Positions 43,873-53,427 are shown, numbered from the stretch's first letter. The stretch is DNA of 64,000 nt from Hohaiivirga grylli (GCF_039655745.1 NZ_JBBYXI010000002.1:62001-126000); one strand, 5' to 3'. Numbers and translations: made by a program. The notes: generated from the letters alone by a model not told the origin.

Positions 43873-44754
43873 ATGTCTCCGTCACATATTCTTCTGGCGT
43901 TACTGGTTGCTGTTATCTGGGGTATCAATTTCACGATTATCCGGATTGGTCTGGGAAGCTTTCCGCCCATTCTGCTGGTTGCGATACGATTTGTTGTGGT
44001 TGCGTTACCGGTTTTCCTGTTTCCGCGGCCAAATATCTCCTGGAAGCGCTTCTTTGCGTTGGGAATATTCTTATTCCTTGGGCAATTCACATTCCTGTTC
44101 ACCAGCATGAGTGTTGGTATGCCAGCAGGGGTTGCATCTATTCTGATGCAGTCGCAGGTCTTTCTGACAATTCTGATTGCTGCTGTCTTCCTAAAAGAGA
44201 TGCCAACCCGGATACAGGTGATCGGGATGGTCATCGCCTGTCTTGGCTTGTTCATTATCAGCGAGACTGTTGGTGGGGCTGACTTTACCTTGCTCGGGCT
44301 TCTTCTGTGTCTGACAGCAGCAGCCTTCTGGGCGACAGGGAACGTGCTTCTCCGTGGTATCGGCAAAGTGGATATGCTGGCCCTGGTGACATGGCTTAGT
44401 CTTATCCCACCAATTCCACTATTTGCCCTTTCATATGTGTTGGAAGGGCCAGATGCTATTGCCGGTGCATTCAGCTCCATTGACTGGGTGAGTATTGGCG
44501 TAATCCTGTATCTGGCTTTCCTCTCAACAACGGTCTGTTATGCCATCTGGAGCCGCCTGCTGGCACAATACTCGGCAGCAACTGTCGTACCGTTTGCTTT
44601 GCTTGTTCCAATTTTTGGTATGGGTAGCGCAATGATTTTTCTGGGTGAGCAGTTTGGGCCTTTACGTCTGACGGGCATGGCTTTGGTCTTTGTCGGGCTG
44701 GTTATTGCTGTCTTGCCAGTAAAACATTTTCGAAAGCTTTTAGCTAAATACTAG
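43873..44754 (+). CDS. EamA/DMT family transporter
   Basis: A 293-residue membrane protein with ten predicted helices arranged as two EamA repeats (about residues 5-135 and 145-280). I chose the ATG at 43873 (MSPSHILLALL...) over the TTG at 43801, which would add a polar tail. EamA proteins export amino acids or metabolites; the substrate is not predictable. The stop is followed by a bidirectional terminator. Confidence 0.88.
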   Translation: MSPSHILLALLVAVIWGINFTIIRIGLGSFPPILLVAIRFVVVALPVFLFPRPNISWKRFFALGIFLFLGQFTFLFTSMSVGMPAGVASILMQSQVFLTILIAAVFLKEMPTRIQVIGMVIACLGLFIISETVGGADFTLLGLLLCLTAAAFWATGNVLLRGIGKVDMLALVTWLSLIPPIPLFALSYVLEGPDAIAGAFSSIDWVSIGVILYLAFLSTTVCYAIWSRLLAQYSAATVVPFALLVPIFGMGSAMIFLGEQFGPLRLTGMALVFVGLVIAVLPVKHFRKLLAKY

Positions 44755-44763
44755 TGCTGAAAT

Positions 44764-44791
44764 AAAAAGCGGAGCAAATGCTCCGCTTTTT
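44764..44791. terminator. bidirectional terminator
   Basis: A 12-bp stem AAAAAGCGGAGC/GCTCCGCTTTTT with an AAAT loop. It separates the convergent EamA and mutB genes and would act on both strands. Confidence 0.92.
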
Positions 44792-44792
44792 A

Positions 44793-46940
44793 TTACCCGT
44801 TATACCCGAGGCGTTGGTTAAGCTCTGTGATGAGGTTGTCGGCTGCTTCTGCAATAACTGTCCCGGGAGGGAAGATGGCCGTTGCGCCTGCCTTATAGAG
44901 AGCATCAAAGTCCTGTGGTGGGATAACACCGCCAACCACGATGAGGATATCCTCACGGCCTAGTTTGGCCAAGGCTTCTTTAAGCGCGGGTACCAGTGTC
45001 AGATGGCCTGCTGCAAGGGATGATACACCAACGATATGGACGTCATTTTCAACGGCCTGTCGTGCAGCTTCATCCGGGGTGGCAAACAACGGCCCGATAT
45101 CAACGTCAAAGCCGAGATCTGCAAAAGCTGAGGCAATGATCTTCTGACCACGGTCATGTCCATCCTGGCCCATTTTGGCAACGAGAATACGTGGGCGGCG
45201 GCCTTCATTGCGCTCAAACTGAGTAACGCGTGCAAGGATTGCATCAATATTGCTGCCCATAGCTCCGGCCTCTCTTTTGTAGACACCTGAGATTGACTTG
45301 ATTTCTGCCTGATGTCGACCCCAGACGCTTTCAAGAGCTGCTGATATTTCGCCAACGGTTGCTTTTGCTCTAGCTGCTTTGACAGCAAGGTCAAGCAGGT
45401 TGCCCTGACCATTCTTGGCAGAGGCCGCAAGGTTGTCGAGTGCAAGAGCAACCTCATCAGGATTACGCTCTGCCTTGAGGCGCTTGAGCTTTTCAAGCTG
45501 CTGTGCCCGTACTGCCGTGTTATCAACTTTAAGCACTTCAATTGGCATCTCATTGTGTGGCTTAAAGCAGTTAACGCCAATGATCTTCTGCTCACCACTA
45601 TCAATCTTTGCCTGTGTTCTAGCTGCCGCTTCTTCAATACGGAGTTTGGGAAGGCCGGTTTCAATGGCTTTTGCCATACCACCCAGTTCTTCCACTTCCT
45701 TGATCAAAGCCCATGCCTTATTGGCGAGATCATTGGTCAGTTTTTCAACATAGTAGCTACCGCCCCATGGGTCGATGATCCGGCAGGTGCCGCTTTCCTG
45801 TTGCAGGAAGAGCTGTGTGTTACGGGCAATTCTGGCAGAAAAGGCTGTTGGTAGGGCTAATGCTTCATCAAGCGCATTTGTGTGCAGTGATTGCGTATGC
45901 CCCTGCGTTGCCGCCATCGCCTCAATGCACGTACGGGAGACATTATTGAAAACATCCTGAGCAGTCAGTGACCAGCCAGAAGTCTGGCTATGGGTGCGCA
46001 GTGCAAGTGACTTTGGATTTTTGGGATTGAACTCTTTTACTAGCTTAGCCCAGAGAATACGTGCAGCTCTCAGTTTGGCAACTTCCATAAAGAAATTCAT
46101 GCCAATCGCCCAGAAGAAGGAGAGGCGTGGAGCAAACCGGTCAACATCCATCCCTGCCTGAATACCGGAGCGGATGTATTCAACACCATCTGCAAGGGTA
46201 TAGGCGAGTTCAATATCCTGTGTCGCACCGGCTTCCTGCATGTGATAGCCGGAAATGGATATTGAGTTGAACTTCGGCATATTTTCAGCCGTAAAGGCGA
46301 AAATATCCGAGATAATCCGCATGGAGGCCTTGGGGGGATAGATATAGGTGTTGCGAACCATAAATTCTTTCAGGATATCATTCTGGATTGTGCCTGAAAG
46401 CTGCTCCTGTGAAACGCCCTGTTCTTCAGCGGCAACAATATAGAGAGCCATAATTGGTAAAACAGCGCCATTCATCGTCATGGAGACGCTCATTTTATCC
46501 AGTGGGATACCTGAGAATAATGTCCGCATGTCATAGATGGAGTCGATCGCAACACCTGCCATGCCGACATCACCAAGCACGCGAGGGTTGTCTGAATCAT
46601 ACCCCCTGTGCGTTGCCAGATCGAATGCAACCGACAGACCTTTCTGACCGGCAGCCAGATTGGCCCGATAAAAGGCATTTGAATCTTCGGCCGTTGAGAA
46701 GCCCGCATATTGACGGATTGTCCAGGGCTGATTGACATACATGGTCGGGTAGGGGCCACGTAAGAATGGAGCAGCCCCCGGGAAACTATCAATATAGCCT
46801 AAGCCTGCAAGATCATCTGAACTGTAGCTTGCATTAACAGCAATACCTTCAGGTGTAAGCCATTGGGCGTTGCTGCCATTGTGGGGAGAGGATGCCGACT
46901 GGGCAAAATCAACAGATGCAAAATTCGGGATTGATGTCAT
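44793..46940 (-). CDS. mutB: methylmalonyl-CoA mutase large subunit
   Basis: A 715-residue adenosylcobalamin enzyme isomerising methylmalonyl-CoA and succinyl-CoA, as in propionate and odd-chain fatty acid use. The TIM-barrel domain has GLSVAFDLATHRGYDSD near residue 80. The C-terminal B12-binding domain has the base-off motif DGHDRG near 598. I chose the ATG at 46940 with GGGGGG upstream over the ATG at 46961, which overlaps mutA. The mutase is complete and active-looking. Confidence 0.95.
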   Translation of the reverse strand: MTSIPNFASVDFAQSASSPHNGSNAQWLTPEGIAVNASYSSDDLAGLGYIDSFPGAAPFLRGPYPTMYVNQPWTIRQYAGFSTAEDSNAFYRANLAAGQKGLSVAFDLATHRGYDSDNPRVLGDVGMAGVAIDSIYDMRTLFSGIPLDKMSVSMTMNGAVLPIMALYIVAAEEQGVSQEQLSGTIQNDILKEFMVRNTYIYPPKASMRIISDIFAFTAENMPKFNSISISGYHMQEAGATQDIELAYTLADGVEYIRSGIQAGMDVDRFAPRLSFFWAIGMNFFMEVAKLRAARILWAKLVKEFNPKNPKSLALRTHSQTSGWSLTAQDVFNNVSRTCIEAMAATQGHTQSLHTNALDEALALPTAFSARIARNTQLFLQQESGTCRIIDPWGGSYYVEKLTNDLANKAWALIKEVEELGGMAKAIETGLPKLRIEEAAARTQAKIDSGEQKIIGVNCFKPHNEMPIEVLKVDNTAVRAQQLEKLKRLKAERNPDEVALALDNLAASAKNGQGNLLDLAVKAARAKATVGEISAALESVWGRHQAEIKSISGVYKREAGAMGSNIDAILARVTQFERNEGRRPRILVAKMGQDGHDRGQKIIASAFADLGFDVDIGPLFATPDEAARQAVENDVHIVGVSSLAAGHLTLVPALKEALAKLGREDILIVVGGVIPPQDFDALYKAGATAIFPPGTVIAEAADNLITELNQRLGYNG

Positions 46941-46957
46941 GGTTCTGATCCCCCCGT

Positions 46958-48757
46958 TCAAACCGTTGTCAAAGCATGCTTCACAGCATAATCAAGAATG
47001 CTGAATGCGTTGCTTTTAGGTGTGATTGCTTCAATGCGTGTGCGGATATTCCACTCAGGCATAAGCTCTTTGCTGCAAACCAGATAACATTTCTTCCCTG
47101 CTGCTGTTTCAAGCGCAGAGGCAATTGCACCAGCCTTTTCGCCGTAAACAGCGTCTGATGAAGCAAGGCAGATAATCTTAGCCTTACTGTCATTTACAAG
47201 TGCAGTGATATTTTCTGGTGTCAGTTCATGCTCTGGCAGAACAGTTTCAAACCCTGCAACTTCAAAGAAATTCCTGGCAAAGCCTGCGCGTCCTGCATAG
47301 GCGGCTGGTGGTCCGAGGGCGGCAATAAAGACCTTTTCTCTTTCGCCTGTTTTGGCCTTGCGTTCTTCCAGTCTGTCACGGATTGTTTCATAAGCCTGGG
47401 CATCGCGGATGGAGAGAAGTGCATCGCCTTTCAAGGAAAGAGGTGCTTCTGTCGGAATAGATGCCAAAACAGATACTTGGTCTGCTGTGATATCAGGAAA
47501 TTCACTGATACCTGTAATCTTCTGCTTTTTGATCGCGAAATCATACTGACGCTTCTGCGCTGTCTTAGAAATTTCACTTTGCCAGGTGCCAGCTTTCAGG
47601 GCTACTAAAATGCCACCCTGCTTCTCAAGGTTTTGGAATATTTGCCATGCTTTTTCGCAAAGCGATGCCGTCAATGTTTCAAAGCTGCCAGCTCCTGCTG
47701 CCGGATCAATAACGCGCCAGAGGTTGGATTCATTGATGAGGACGTGCTGAATATTGCGAGCCATACGTCTTGCCATATTGTCGGGCAGACCGAGGGCATT
47801 GGTGAAGGGTAAAACGCTTAAAGTGTCACAACCACCAACACCGGCTGAGAATACAGCTGTGGTTGTTCTGAGGAGATTGGTCCATGGATCATATCTGGTC
47901 ATCATTCGCCAGGCTGTTTCCGCATGAATATTGATAGGTTGGGGAACAAGGCTACAAGCCTCTTCAATATGTTTCCATAAACGTCTCAGGGCTCTGAATT
48001 TCGCAATTGTCATAAACTCGTCAGCATCAGCGACCAGCATAAATGAAATGCTGTCACGGGCTGTCTCAGGTTTTATTCCATGTTTCTCAAAGGCCCGCAG
48101 ATAGTGCAGGGCCGTTGCAAGGACGGAGGCCAGTTCTTCCGCTTCTGATGCGCCTGCCTCATGGTAGGGGCGGCCATCAGCCATGAATAGTTTAATTGGT
48201 TTCGCAGCCTTGTCCTGAAATGCAATGGCATCAGAAACTGCTGTGTCAGGATCAATCTCAACACCACGGGCTTTTAAACCAACCGGATCAAATGCGATCT
48301 CAACGTTGCTTTGTGCTGAGAGAAGAGAGGCAACGTGAAGAGCCTGTGCTCCTGCCTCAATTCTTATGTCTTGAGCGTCAACTCCACGTAATAACTGCGC
48401 GATGTCGTCTTCAGTCTTCAGAGAAAGGCCGAAGCCCCGAGCCGTGGGCGCATCGTTGGTTACAATTACACAGCCGGTAGCGCCGCCTTCAATATCTTCT
48501 TTTAACTGAAGATTGGCTGCAGAAATATCTGAAAGGTCAATACGCTGGTAAACATCCCATGGATGCGCGCCTGTACGGCGTCCGTCTGCGACGACATCTT
48601 TTATACCTTGATAGAGTGGTTCAATAAGGATGTCGTCATAAGTTTTTGAAGTTAAAACTTTCCCGAAATCTGCCCCTTTTAGAACAGCTTCTACCATTTT
48701 CAGCCATTCGTGCTGAGAGACGACAGGAAACTCACCATCAAACCTTAAGACGCCCAT
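46958..48757 (-). CDS. mutA: methylmalonyl-CoA mutase small subunit
   Basis: A 599-residue homologue of the large subunit. It keeps the barrel fold, but the C-terminal B12-binding DxHxxG motif is missing, as expected for the non-catalytic subunit of the heterodimeric mutase. I chose the ATG at 48757 (MGVLRFDGEFP) with AAGGA upstream over the ATG at 48808. Many alphaproteobacteria have a single homodimeric mutase, so the two-gene form is of note. Three TTGATTT repeats lie upstream (48860-48889). Confidence 0.92.
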   Translation of the reverse strand: MGVLRFDGEFPVVSQHEWLKMVEAVLKGADFGKVLTSKTYDDILIEPLYQGIKDVVADGRRTGAHPWDVYQRIDLSDISAANLQLKEDIEGGATGCVIVTNDAPTARGFGLSLKTEDDIAQLLRGVDAQDIRIEAGAQALHVASLLSAQSNVEIAFDPVGLKARGVEIDPDTAVSDAIAFQDKAAKPIKLFMADGRPYHEAGASEAEELASVLATALHYLRAFEKHGIKPETARDSISFMLVADADEFMTIAKFRALRRLWKHIEEACSLVPQPINIHAETAWRMMTRYDPWTNLLRTTTAVFSAGVGGCDTLSVLPFTNALGLPDNMARRMARNIQHVLINESNLWRVIDPAAGAGSFETLTASLCEKAWQIFQNLEKQGGILVALKAGTWQSEISKTAQKRQYDFAIKKQKITGISEFPDITADQVSVLASIPTEAPLSLKGDALLSIRDAQAYETIRDRLEERKAKTGEREKVFIAALGPPAAYAGRAGFARNFFEVAGFETVLPEHELTPENITALVNDSKAKIICLASSDAVYGEKAGAIASALETAAGKKCYLVCSKELMPEWNIRTRIEAITPKSNAFSILDYAVKHALTTV

Positions 48758-48859
48758 ATAATTATATCCTTGGAAATTGCAGACGGGATACTCCGATACT
48801 TTTAACATGGAGCCCGTGTATTCAAAATATTGGCGCGGTATTTTAGGGATGTGGTTTTT

Positions 48860-48889
48860 TTGATTTAACGTATTGATTTATATTGATTT
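48860..48889. repeat. three TTGATTT direct repeats upstream of mutA
   Basis: TTGATTT occurs at 48860-48866, 48873-48879 and 48883-48889, with steps of 13 and 10 bases. They are about 105-130 bases upstream of the mutA start. They may be a binding site, but the region is AT-rich. Confidence 0.35.
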
Positions 48890-48951
48890 TATAAAGATTT
48901 TGCAGGGCTATTATACTAAATGAGCTATACCTCATTAGGCTAAAAGGCCCC

Positions 48952-49872
48952 TTACTTTCGCTTCTTGCCGGAAAAGATGGTTGGTGGCGTTTCTTTCAAA
49001 CTTTTCAGAAATGCATCAACAATAGGTTCCCGTCTGCTTTTGCTATAGATAACAGACATATCAATAACCGGACCAATGCCCGTAATGGGGCGATAAACGA
49101 TATTGTCTGAAAGATTGACAGCCCGGATAGCGGTCGGAAGAACCGCAATACCAACACCAGCTGCAACGAGGCTGAGACTTGAAATATCTTCAGCCGTTGC
49201 CTGAGCAATTCTGGGCGTAAATCCCATTGTCATTTCGATCAGGGTAACGCTGTTGACCGGATTATCAGCAGAAATAACAATCAGCTTTTCCTGTTTCAGG
49301 TCATCAGCGCTGACGGCTTTCTGCTTGGCAAGGGAGTGGCCGATCGGCAAAGCCACCATAAGAGATAATTGGCGGAGCGGGATCATTTCAAGATCCGGAT
49401 CAATATCCAGTTTCAGATAGCGAAGACGACTCGTAAAGGCGATATTTGCCCGACCTTCCAGAACACCGCTGAACTGATCCCAGAGAGAGACTTCTCTTGG
49501 CATAATGTCTACGTCAGGGTGCTTTTGTCTGAATGTGCTAAGTGCGCTAGCTAACATGCCGGAATAAGCAACGCTTCTCGGAAAATCGATATTGAGATGT
49601 CCGATTTCGCCGCGTCCGGCACGTCGTGCGACATTAATTGCGTGCTCTGCCTGCTCTAATGTGCGCTGTGCTTCAACCAAAAATAACTGTCCGGCTTCTG
49701 TGATGCGGACGTTGCGATTGTTGCGTTGTAAGAGTTTTGCGCCCAGCTCATCTTCAAGTGCCTTGATCTGAATCGAGAGTGCAGGCTGCGCAATGCCGAT
49801 CCTTTGAGCTGCTTTTGCAAAGTGCAGCTCTTCGCACAGAATAGTGAAGTAGCGTAGGTGCCTGAGGTCCAT
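48952..49872 (-). CDS. LysR family transcriptional regulator
   Basis: A 306-residue LTTR with an N-terminal winged helix (MDLRHLRYFTILCEELHFAKAAQRIGIAQPALS) and a C-terminal effector-binding domain. It is divergent from the EmrAB-type pump, so it probably controls the pump and itself. The 118-base spacer contains two AAATATATT elements 22 bases apart and an FNR-type palindrome. The inducer is unknown. Confidence 0.92.
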   Translation of the reverse strand: MDLRHLRYFTILCEELHFAKAAQRIGIAQPALSIQIKALEDELGAKLLQRNNRNVRITEAGQLFLVEAQRTLEQAEHAINVARRAGRGEIGHLNIDFPRSVAYSGMLASALSTFRQKHPDVDIMPREVSLWDQFSGVLEGRANIAFTSRLRYLKLDIDPDLEMIPLRQLSLMVALPIGHSLAKQKAVSADDLKQEKLIVISADNPVNSVTLIEMTMGFTPRIAQATAEDISSLSLVAAGVGIAVLPTAIRAVNLSDNIVYRPITGIGPVIDMSVIYSKSRREPIVDAFLKSLKETPPTIFSGKKRK

Positions 49873-49881
49873 TGATATATA

Positions 49882-49912
49882 AAATATATTAAATAAGAGA
49901 GTTAAATATATT
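49882..49912. promoter_or_regulatory. candidate LysR operator (two AAATATATT elements)
   Basis: Two copies of AAATATATT (49882-49890 and 49904-49912) are spaced 22 bases apart, close to two helical turns. They lie just upstream of the LysR start and before the pump genes. AT richness makes chance occurrence possible. Confidence 0.35.
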
Positions 49913-49938
49913 GGATTTATGGTGAAGGGTCAACTACA

Positions 49939-49952
49939 TTGATCTGCATCAA
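49939..49952 (+). promoter_or_regulatory. consensus FNR operator upstream of emrA
   Basis: TTGAT-CTGC-ATCAA is a perfect match to the FNR consensus TTGAT-N4-ATCAA. Its centre lies 45 bases before the emrA start. TTGATC (49939-49944) and CAGAAT (49961-49966), 16 bases apart, could form a promoter whose -35 overlaps the site, a position that favours repression. Confidence 0.6.
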
Positions 49953-49990
49953 CCCAAAAACAGAATGAAACACCCGGCGGGGAATGTCCG

Positions 49991-51205
49991 ATGTCCGTCC
50001 CAGAAGCTAATGTTGTCCCTAAAGACAGCGAAGAATTAGATAAGTCCAAGACTACAGAAGGGCTTGCGCTTTCGCGTGAGCCTTGGAAGCTTGATAGAAT
50101 AATCCGCCTCTCCCGGGCGGCGATGACAAGGTCTGCACCTGTTCTCGCGATTATTATCGTTTTGAGTGGTGTGCTGCTGGTGATGCATAACTGGAACCGC
50201 TGGGACGGTGCAGCTACCTATCAGAGAACGGATAACGCAACGATCAAAGCAAACCTCGCCAGCCTTGATGCCAAGGTCAGTGGTTATGTCAGTATTGTTG
50301 CGATCAAGGATTTTCAGGAAGTTCACAAAGGTGATCTGCTTGTCGAGATTGATGACCGCGAATATGTTGCTGCTGTTGATCAGGCAAAAGCTGCGGTTCT
50401 TTCTGCTGAGGCAAGTTTGGCTAATCTGAGTAATCAGGAAGAGTTGCAGAAAGCGACGATTCAACAGGCCGAGGCTTCACTGCAATCTGTTATTGCCCGT
50501 TATGATCAGGCAAAGCGTGATAGTGACCGTCAAAATGAGCTGATTAAGACAGGTTTCACATCAAAGCAGAATTATGAAAATGCCACGATGAATCTGCAAA
50601 CCGCTGCTTCTAATAAAGAAGCAGCAAATGCCACCCTGTTAGCAGCCAGACGTCAGCTGGATGTTTTGCATGGTCAACGCGCCAGCCTCGAGGCCAATGT
50701 CGCTTCAGCGAAGGCACAGCTTGAACTTGCTGAAATTAAACTGAAAGATACGCGTATTGTGGCACCATTTGACGGTATTGTTGGTGAACGGAAAATTCAG
50801 GTTGGTGATTATGTAACGGCAGGCAAGCAGGTATCATCATTAGTGTCCCTGCCATCAATATATGTCATTGCAAATTTCAAAGAAACGCAGCTGACGCATA
50901 TTGAAGTTGGACAGCCTGTATCAGTTGAAATTGATACTTTTCCCGGTGAAACCCTACGGGGGCGTGTTGAATCTATCGCACCGGCCAGTGGCTCAGAGTT
51001 TGCTCTGTTACCAGCGGATAATGCCACGGGTAACTTCACTAAAGTTGTCCAGCGTATTCCGGTCCGGATAGATTTTGAACCGGGGCAGAAGCTCCTGAGC
51101 CAGTTGCGGCCAGGTATGTCTGTCACGCCTGAAATTGATACGCGTGGGCAATTTGTTGCCTCCTATAATGCCAATAGTTCGACAGAAACAGCAGATGTCC
51201 GGTGA
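49991..51205 (+). CDS. HlyD/EmrA family membrane fusion protein
   Basis: A 404-residue periplasmic adaptor with one N-terminal membrane helix (about residues 46-66), a barrel-sandwich hybrid domain (near KVSGYVSIVAI) and an alpha-helical hairpin (about 120-240). GVLLVMHNWNRW spans part of the anchor. It links the inner-membrane pump encoded by the next gene to an outer-membrane channel, probably TolC-like and encoded elsewhere. It overlaps emrB by four bases. The GGCGGGG site lies upstream. Confidence 0.92.
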   Translation: MSVPEANVVPKDSEELDKSKTTEGLALSREPWKLDRIIRLSRAAMTRSAPVLAIIIVLSGVLLVMHNWNRWDGAATYQRTDNATIKANLASLDAKVSGYVSIVAIKDFQEVHKGDLLVEIDDREYVAAVDQAKAAVLSAEASLANLSNQEELQKATIQQAEASLQSVIARYDQAKRDSDRQNELIKTGFTSKQNYENATMNLQTAASNKEAANATLLAARRQLDVLHGQRASLEANVASAKAQLELAEIKLKDTRIVAPFDGIVGERKIQVGDYVTAGKQVSSLVSLPSIYVIANFKETQLTHIEVGQPVSVEIDTFPGETLRGRVESIAPASGSEFALLPADNATGNFTKVVQRIPVRIDFEPGQKLLSQLRPGMSVTPEIDTRGQFVASYNANSSTETADVR

Positions 51206-52776
51206 TAACGGTTATGTTGCGTAAGGTTATTTCTGTCTTCGCATCAATCCGGGAGTTTTCTCAACGGGCGGCTGTCATGCGTCCGTTCATGGCGTCTGCG
51301 GCCGCGCTGGTTGCGGCCTTTATGACAACCTCGTTACTGCGGGCTGTTACGCTGAGTATCGCTGATCTGCGGGGGATTTATGGCCTGACTTACGACGAGG
51401 GAGCCTGGCTCACCTCAGCGATCAGTGTCCCTCAACTTCTTGTTGCGCCAGTTGTGCCGTATCTGAGTGCCGCACTTGGACCGCGGAGAATATATGTTAT
51501 TCCGCTGTTCTGCCTGATGCTTATTCTGATCTTTCTGCCCTTTGCACGAGGGTTTCCATTTCTGATTGCAGCCCATATTCTGGTGTCATTATTCCTGGGC
51601 GTATTTCTGACCACAGCTGTCACGATTATGTTTCGCAGCTTGCATCCCAAATGGTGGATGCTGGCGATGGCACTTTATATGTTTCGGGCATTTGGTACGC
51701 CGAATTTCGATGTTCAGATGGCTGGTAATTATATCGAATATGATAACTGGCACTGGATCTACTGGCATGCTGCGGTCCTGGCCGGGATTGCCTGGATACT
51801 CTCCTTTTTTTCAATGCCACGGGAACTGGTCAATAAGCCTATGTTACGGGCAGCCGACTGGGGGGGCATTTCGATGTTCGGGCTTGCCCTGATGCTGATC
51901 TATGCCGGAATTGATCAGGGCAACCGGCTGGACTGGTTTCAGTCAGGATATGTAACGTCATGCATTGTTGGCGGGCTTGTTCTGCTGGTTGCGTTTGTGA
52001 TTTACGAAGAAATTACACCACGCCCCTGGGCCAGAATTGGGGTTCTCTTCAGTAAACGAAATCTATGGCTGGCTATAGTGATCAATAGCGTTATGGCCTT
52101 TACGATGCTGGCAGATATCCTGCTCATTCCAAATTTTTTGCTGACGGTTAGCAAGCTGAAGTACTATCAATCCGGTGAGGTCCTGATAGTTGTTGTTGCC
52201 CTGCAGATTGTGATGGTACCGATCTGTGTCTTTATGGTGCAGAATCTGGATCCAAGGCTTTCGGTTATTCTCGGTTTATCGATTGTTGCGATCGGTATAC
52301 TTTATGGCACACAGATAACCCATGATTGGGTGGATGCTAATTTTCTGCCGGTTGCTGTCATGATTGCGATTGGTTATCCGCTGGCATTTCTTGGATGTTT
52401 TGCAATATCCCTCGTGGCTAATGACCCCAAGCGGGCTCTTGAGTTTACGACCTATATCCAGATTGTCCGTGTCTTGTTTCCGGCACTTTGTTCTCAGATC
52501 ATGACAACTTACATTCGCGTGCAGGAGCAGGTGCATTCATCCTATCTGATGGAATTCATCAGTAACGGTCGCAGGGCTGTATCAGATATTGTTGCGAGTA
52601 AAGGTTTAGCAGGTGTCAGTGCGCTGGTTCAGCGAGAAGCTTACGTTCTGGCTTATGCAGATGCTTACTGGTTTTGTTTCTGGATTGCCGTTCTTTGTAT
52701 TCTGCTATGCTTTTTCTTAAAGGCTTCGCCTCCCAACCCCTTTGTTTATCCGCGCATTAAGCTCCCGCCACAATAG
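51202..52776 (+). CDS. EmrB-like MFS drug efflux transporter (DHA2)
   Basis: A 524-residue proton-driven antiporter with 14 predicted helices, the DHA2 layout. The GTG start overlaps the emrA stop (GTGA), so the pair is translationally coupled. Export of lipophilic drugs, bile salts or uncouplers is typical of the family; the actual substrate is unknown. Near the start the region VAAFMTTSLLRAVTLSIADL covers the first helices. The mRNA ends in a strong hairpin across the stop codon. Confidence 0.9.
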   Translation: MITVMLRKVISVFASIREFSQRAAVMRPFMASAAALVAAFMTTSLLRAVTLSIADLRGIYGLTYDEGAWLTSAISVPQLLVAPVVPYLSAALGPRRIYVIPLFCLMLILIFLPFARGFPFLIAAHILVSLFLGVFLTTAVTIMFRSLHPKWWMLAMALYMFRAFGTPNFDVQMAGNYIEYDNWHWIYWHAAVLAGIAWILSFFSMPRELVNKPMLRAADWGGISMFGLALMLIYAGIDQGNRLDWFQSGYVTSCIVGGLVLLVAFVIYEEITPRPWARIGVLFSKRNLWLAIVINSVMAFTMLADILLIPNFLLTVSKLKYYQSGEVLIVVVALQIVMVPICVFMVQNLDPRLSVILGLSIVAIGILYGTQITHDWVDANFLPVAVMIAIGYPLAFLGCFAISLVANDPKRALEFTTYIQIVRVLFPALCSQIMTTYIRVQEQVHSSYLMEFISNGRRAVSDIVASKGLAGVSALVQREAYVLAYADAYWFCFWIAVLCILLCFFLKASPPNPFVYPRIKLPPQ

Positions 52777-52788
52777 GCGGGAGCTTAA
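52757..52788. terminator. terminator-like hairpin across the emrB stop
   Basis: A perfect 13-bp stem (52757-52769 and 52776-52788) encloses a six-base loop. The stop codon TAG (52774-52776) falls at the loop's edge. No T run of length follows on the plus strand. It lies between convergent genes, so it may serve both. Confidence 0.55.
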
Positions 52789-52796
52789 TGGTTCTA

Positions 52797-53195
52797 TCAG
52801 AGAAGGCTGGAAAGGCCGGGGATTGCCTTTGTCAGTTCTGCAACGCGCTCTTCACCAAGTTGCTGCTTACCGAACTCGATGACCTCCGTTGCGACTGTTT
52901 TTGCCTGTTCCATGGAGAGGCCTTCCCCCAGAAGCTGGGTGCCAAGAGCCATGAGGTTGCCGGTACTCCCGCCAATATTATTCAGTAAGCCACCAAGCAT
53001 ACCGGAGAGTCCGCCTGAAGCTTCCTGAGAAGCATTGGCAATAAGCTGTTCCGCTCCCGGGATATAGGAAAATAAAGCCTGAGCCTGCTCTGGGGCCTGC
53101 TTCTCAATGAAACTGAGGATCAGTCCGAGTGCATTTTGCGCTGTCTCAGGCGAAATATTTGCAGCCTGCGCAATACGGGTAACCAGCTCTTCCAT
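52797..53195 (-). CDS. conserved small helical protein (DUF2267/DUF2780-like)
   Basis: A 132-residue protein. The N-terminal half is helical (MEELVTRIAQAANIS...). A glycine-rich middle (GGLSGMLGGLLNNIGG, about 70-86) joins a C-terminal helical segment. It resembles the DUF2780/DUF2267-type small proteins, but only loosely. No signal peptide. The ATG at 53195 has AGGAAAAC upstream. Function unknown. The 232-base gap to the next gene holds nothing I can name. Confidence 0.6.
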   Translation of the reverse strand: MEELVTRIAQAANISPETAQNALGLILSFIEKQAPEQAQALFSYIPGAEQLIANASQEASGGLSGMLGGLLNNIGGSTGNLMALGTQLLGEGLSMEQAKTVATEVIEFGKQQLGEERVAELTKAIPGLSSLL

Positions 53196-53427
53196 AATAG
53201 TTTTCCTGTAAATAGATATTTTCATATGCTCGGCAGATAAGGGGCATTTTATATTTCTGCCGTCAATCCTGTAAGCGCAATAATAAAGCGTAGAGAATAA
53301 AAATGTTCCATCCAGATAATATTACAAACCATGTTGTGACATATTGCTCTGGTTCAGATAAAATATAGATAATGTACTGAATCGGTATGAGCCAGTATGT
53401 TGTATTAATAAGGAATAAGGTGCCCCA

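Noticed and set aside
53302..53367. 21-codon ORF (MFHPDNITNH...) upstream of the HerA-like gene
   Set aside because: The ribosome-binding site is weak and no coupling to the gene is visible.
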